DNA of 64,000 nucleotides, taken from positions 682,001-746,000 of the forward strand of contig NC_050733.1 of assembly GCF_014133895.1 (NCBI RefSeq). Reading direction: 5' to 3'. The notes beneath the pieces were generated by a model. The model saw only the letters and a list, made by a program, of their open reading frames with translations, had not been told where the DNA came from and ran no database searches. A program made the position numbers and the translations under genes. Numbering within the stretch: the first letter of the stretch is position 1; every line of letters begins with the position of its first letter. The stretch comes from Torulaspora globosa (Eukaryota; Ascomycota; Saccharomycetes; Saccharomycetales; Saccharomycetaceae). This document shows positions 63,362-64,000 of the stretch, piece after piece.

Positions 63362-64000
63362 CTATGGGAACAGCTGATCCACGCTGGCAGGCGACGAAAC
63401 GTTGTTTGCCGCAGCGATCGAGACCAGCACCTGGGACTTGATAGGCGACAGATAGCCAGCAGCGATCGCATCGGATGGAACGTCGTCACCTGCGACGAAT
63501 GGGATTCCGCTCGAGACACCGGCAAAGACGACGGGCAGCTGGGTGCTGGAGAGGGTCGAGGTGCTCGAGTTGCTAACGAAGTCGGGGACCGCGACGACCA
63601 GGCCGTTGATCGAGCCGGCCAATCTGTTGACAATGCTCTGCGAGAAGTTGCCGTCGAAGATGATGGGGACCACGGGAGAGTTGTTCGAGACGTTGGTGGT
63701 GGTGAAGTTCGAGTAGGTGACGCGGATCGGAGACGTGGTGTCGATGAGCAGTGGCAGAGAGGGCTCCATGAACCAGTTGACCTGCGTCTCGTGGAGTAGC
63801 CCGACGGGGACGCCCGCAGCGCCGCGCTCTGCGGGCGCAAACACTCCGCTGTAGATGAGACCGGATTTCTTGTCGACGGTGAGCGCGCCGCGGAACTGCG
63901 AGCCGAAGTCCTTGGCAACGGGGATGCCCGAGGCGGGGTCCTCGGTGACGACAACGGTCTTGTTGGTGTCGAAGACGACCGCGGAGAAGAAGCCGAGCGC
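63362..64000 (-). CDS. Secreted cell-wall glycoprotein, YGP1/SPS100 family (C-terminal part)
   Basis: A secreted, heavily N-glycosylated protein related to Ygp1 (starvation-induced gp37) and Sps100 (spore wall). The last 212 residues are present; the start lies beyond base 64000. Recognisable segments are FFSAVVFDTNKTVVVTEDP, SGLIYSGVFAP, YSNFTTTNVSNNSPVVPIIF, SQSIVNRLAGSINGLVVAVP and SAGYLSP-like AAGYLSPIKSQVLVSIAAAN. Several NxS/T sequons occur. In S. cerevisiae YGP1 is YNL160W and SPS100 is YHR139C; position next to the YHR138C-like gene fits the single pre-duplication gene. GC-rich codon use suggests strong expression or local composition bias. Confidence 0.88.
   Translation of the reverse strand, partial: ALGFFSAVVFDTNKTVVVTEDPASGIPVAKDFGSQFRGALTVDKKSGLIYSGVFAPAERGAAGVPVGLLHETQVNWFMEPSLPLLIDTTSPIRVTYSNFTTTNVSNNSPVVPIIFDGNFSQSIVNRLAGSINGLVVAVPDFVSNSSTSTLSSTQLPVVFAGVSSGIPFVAGDDVPSDAIAAGYLSPIKSQVLVSIAAANNVSSPASVDQLFP

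Overview
The window is nuclear DNA from a budding yeast of the family Saccharomycetaceae. Nearly every protein has a recognisable Saccharomyces cerevisiae counterpart, introns carry the GTATGT / TACTAAC / YAG signals, ribosome-biogenesis genes have PAC and RRPE promoter elements, and the tRNA-Leu(UAG) gene has a short intron. Gene order points to a lineage that did not undergo the whole-genome duplication. Genes that S. cerevisiae splits between sister blocks are interleaved here on one chromosome: YPR010C-YPR023C with YGL170C-YGL178W, then YER123W-YER129W, then YNL153C-YNL155W with YHR135C-YHR139C. Torulaspora, Zygotorulaspora, Zygosaccharomyces or Lachancea are reasonable guesses; I cannot name the species. 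S. cerevisiae names and gene orders are from memory.

Layout. 1-8.4 kb: RPA135 (partial), tRNA-Lys(CTT), a urate/xanthine permease of the NAT/NCS2 family that S. cerevisiae lacks, MIN8 (spliced), the YPR011C carrier, tRNA-Leu(UAG), a CMR3-like zinc-finger gene, TIF6 and DSS4. 8.5-26.7 kb: a probable SPO74, RLF2, MCM4, ATP20, ROK1, NUP49, XRN1, BUD13 and SAE2. 26.7-43.3 kb: AGC1, the YPR022C zinc-finger regulator, EAF3, YCK3, DSE1, RSP5 and a WD/DCAF4-like protein that is probably YGL176C. 43.9-54.6 kb: MPT5/PUF5 (spliced), NSA2, LCP5, VFA1 and SAK1. 55-64 kb: CUZ1, YCK1/YCK2, SPL2, ARO9, GIM3, a spliced YHR138C-like gene, MEP2 and a partial YGP1/SPS100-family cell-wall gene.

Functional groups. 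RPA135, TIF6, ROK1, NSA2 and LCP5 serve ribosome synthesis; PAC/RRPE elements are clear at RPA135, ROK1 and the shared NSA2-LCP5 promoter. MEP2, the purine permease and ARO9 serve nitrogen scavenging, and GATA sites lie upstream of the two transporters. SPL2 has a Pho4-type CACGTGGG site. RLF2 has a palindromic MCB element. 

The most useful results are gene-structure corrections. Three spliced genes (MIN8, MPT5, YHR138C-like) cannot be read from single open frames. Several genes have a true ATG well inside the longest open frame. No novel multi-gene system is evident. The less explained items are a structured, GC-rich interval upstream of MPT5, a 20-bp palindrome in front of the CMR3-like gene, an isolated B-box near 29.57 kb, and a perfect 11-bp-arm inverted repeat inside SPL2.
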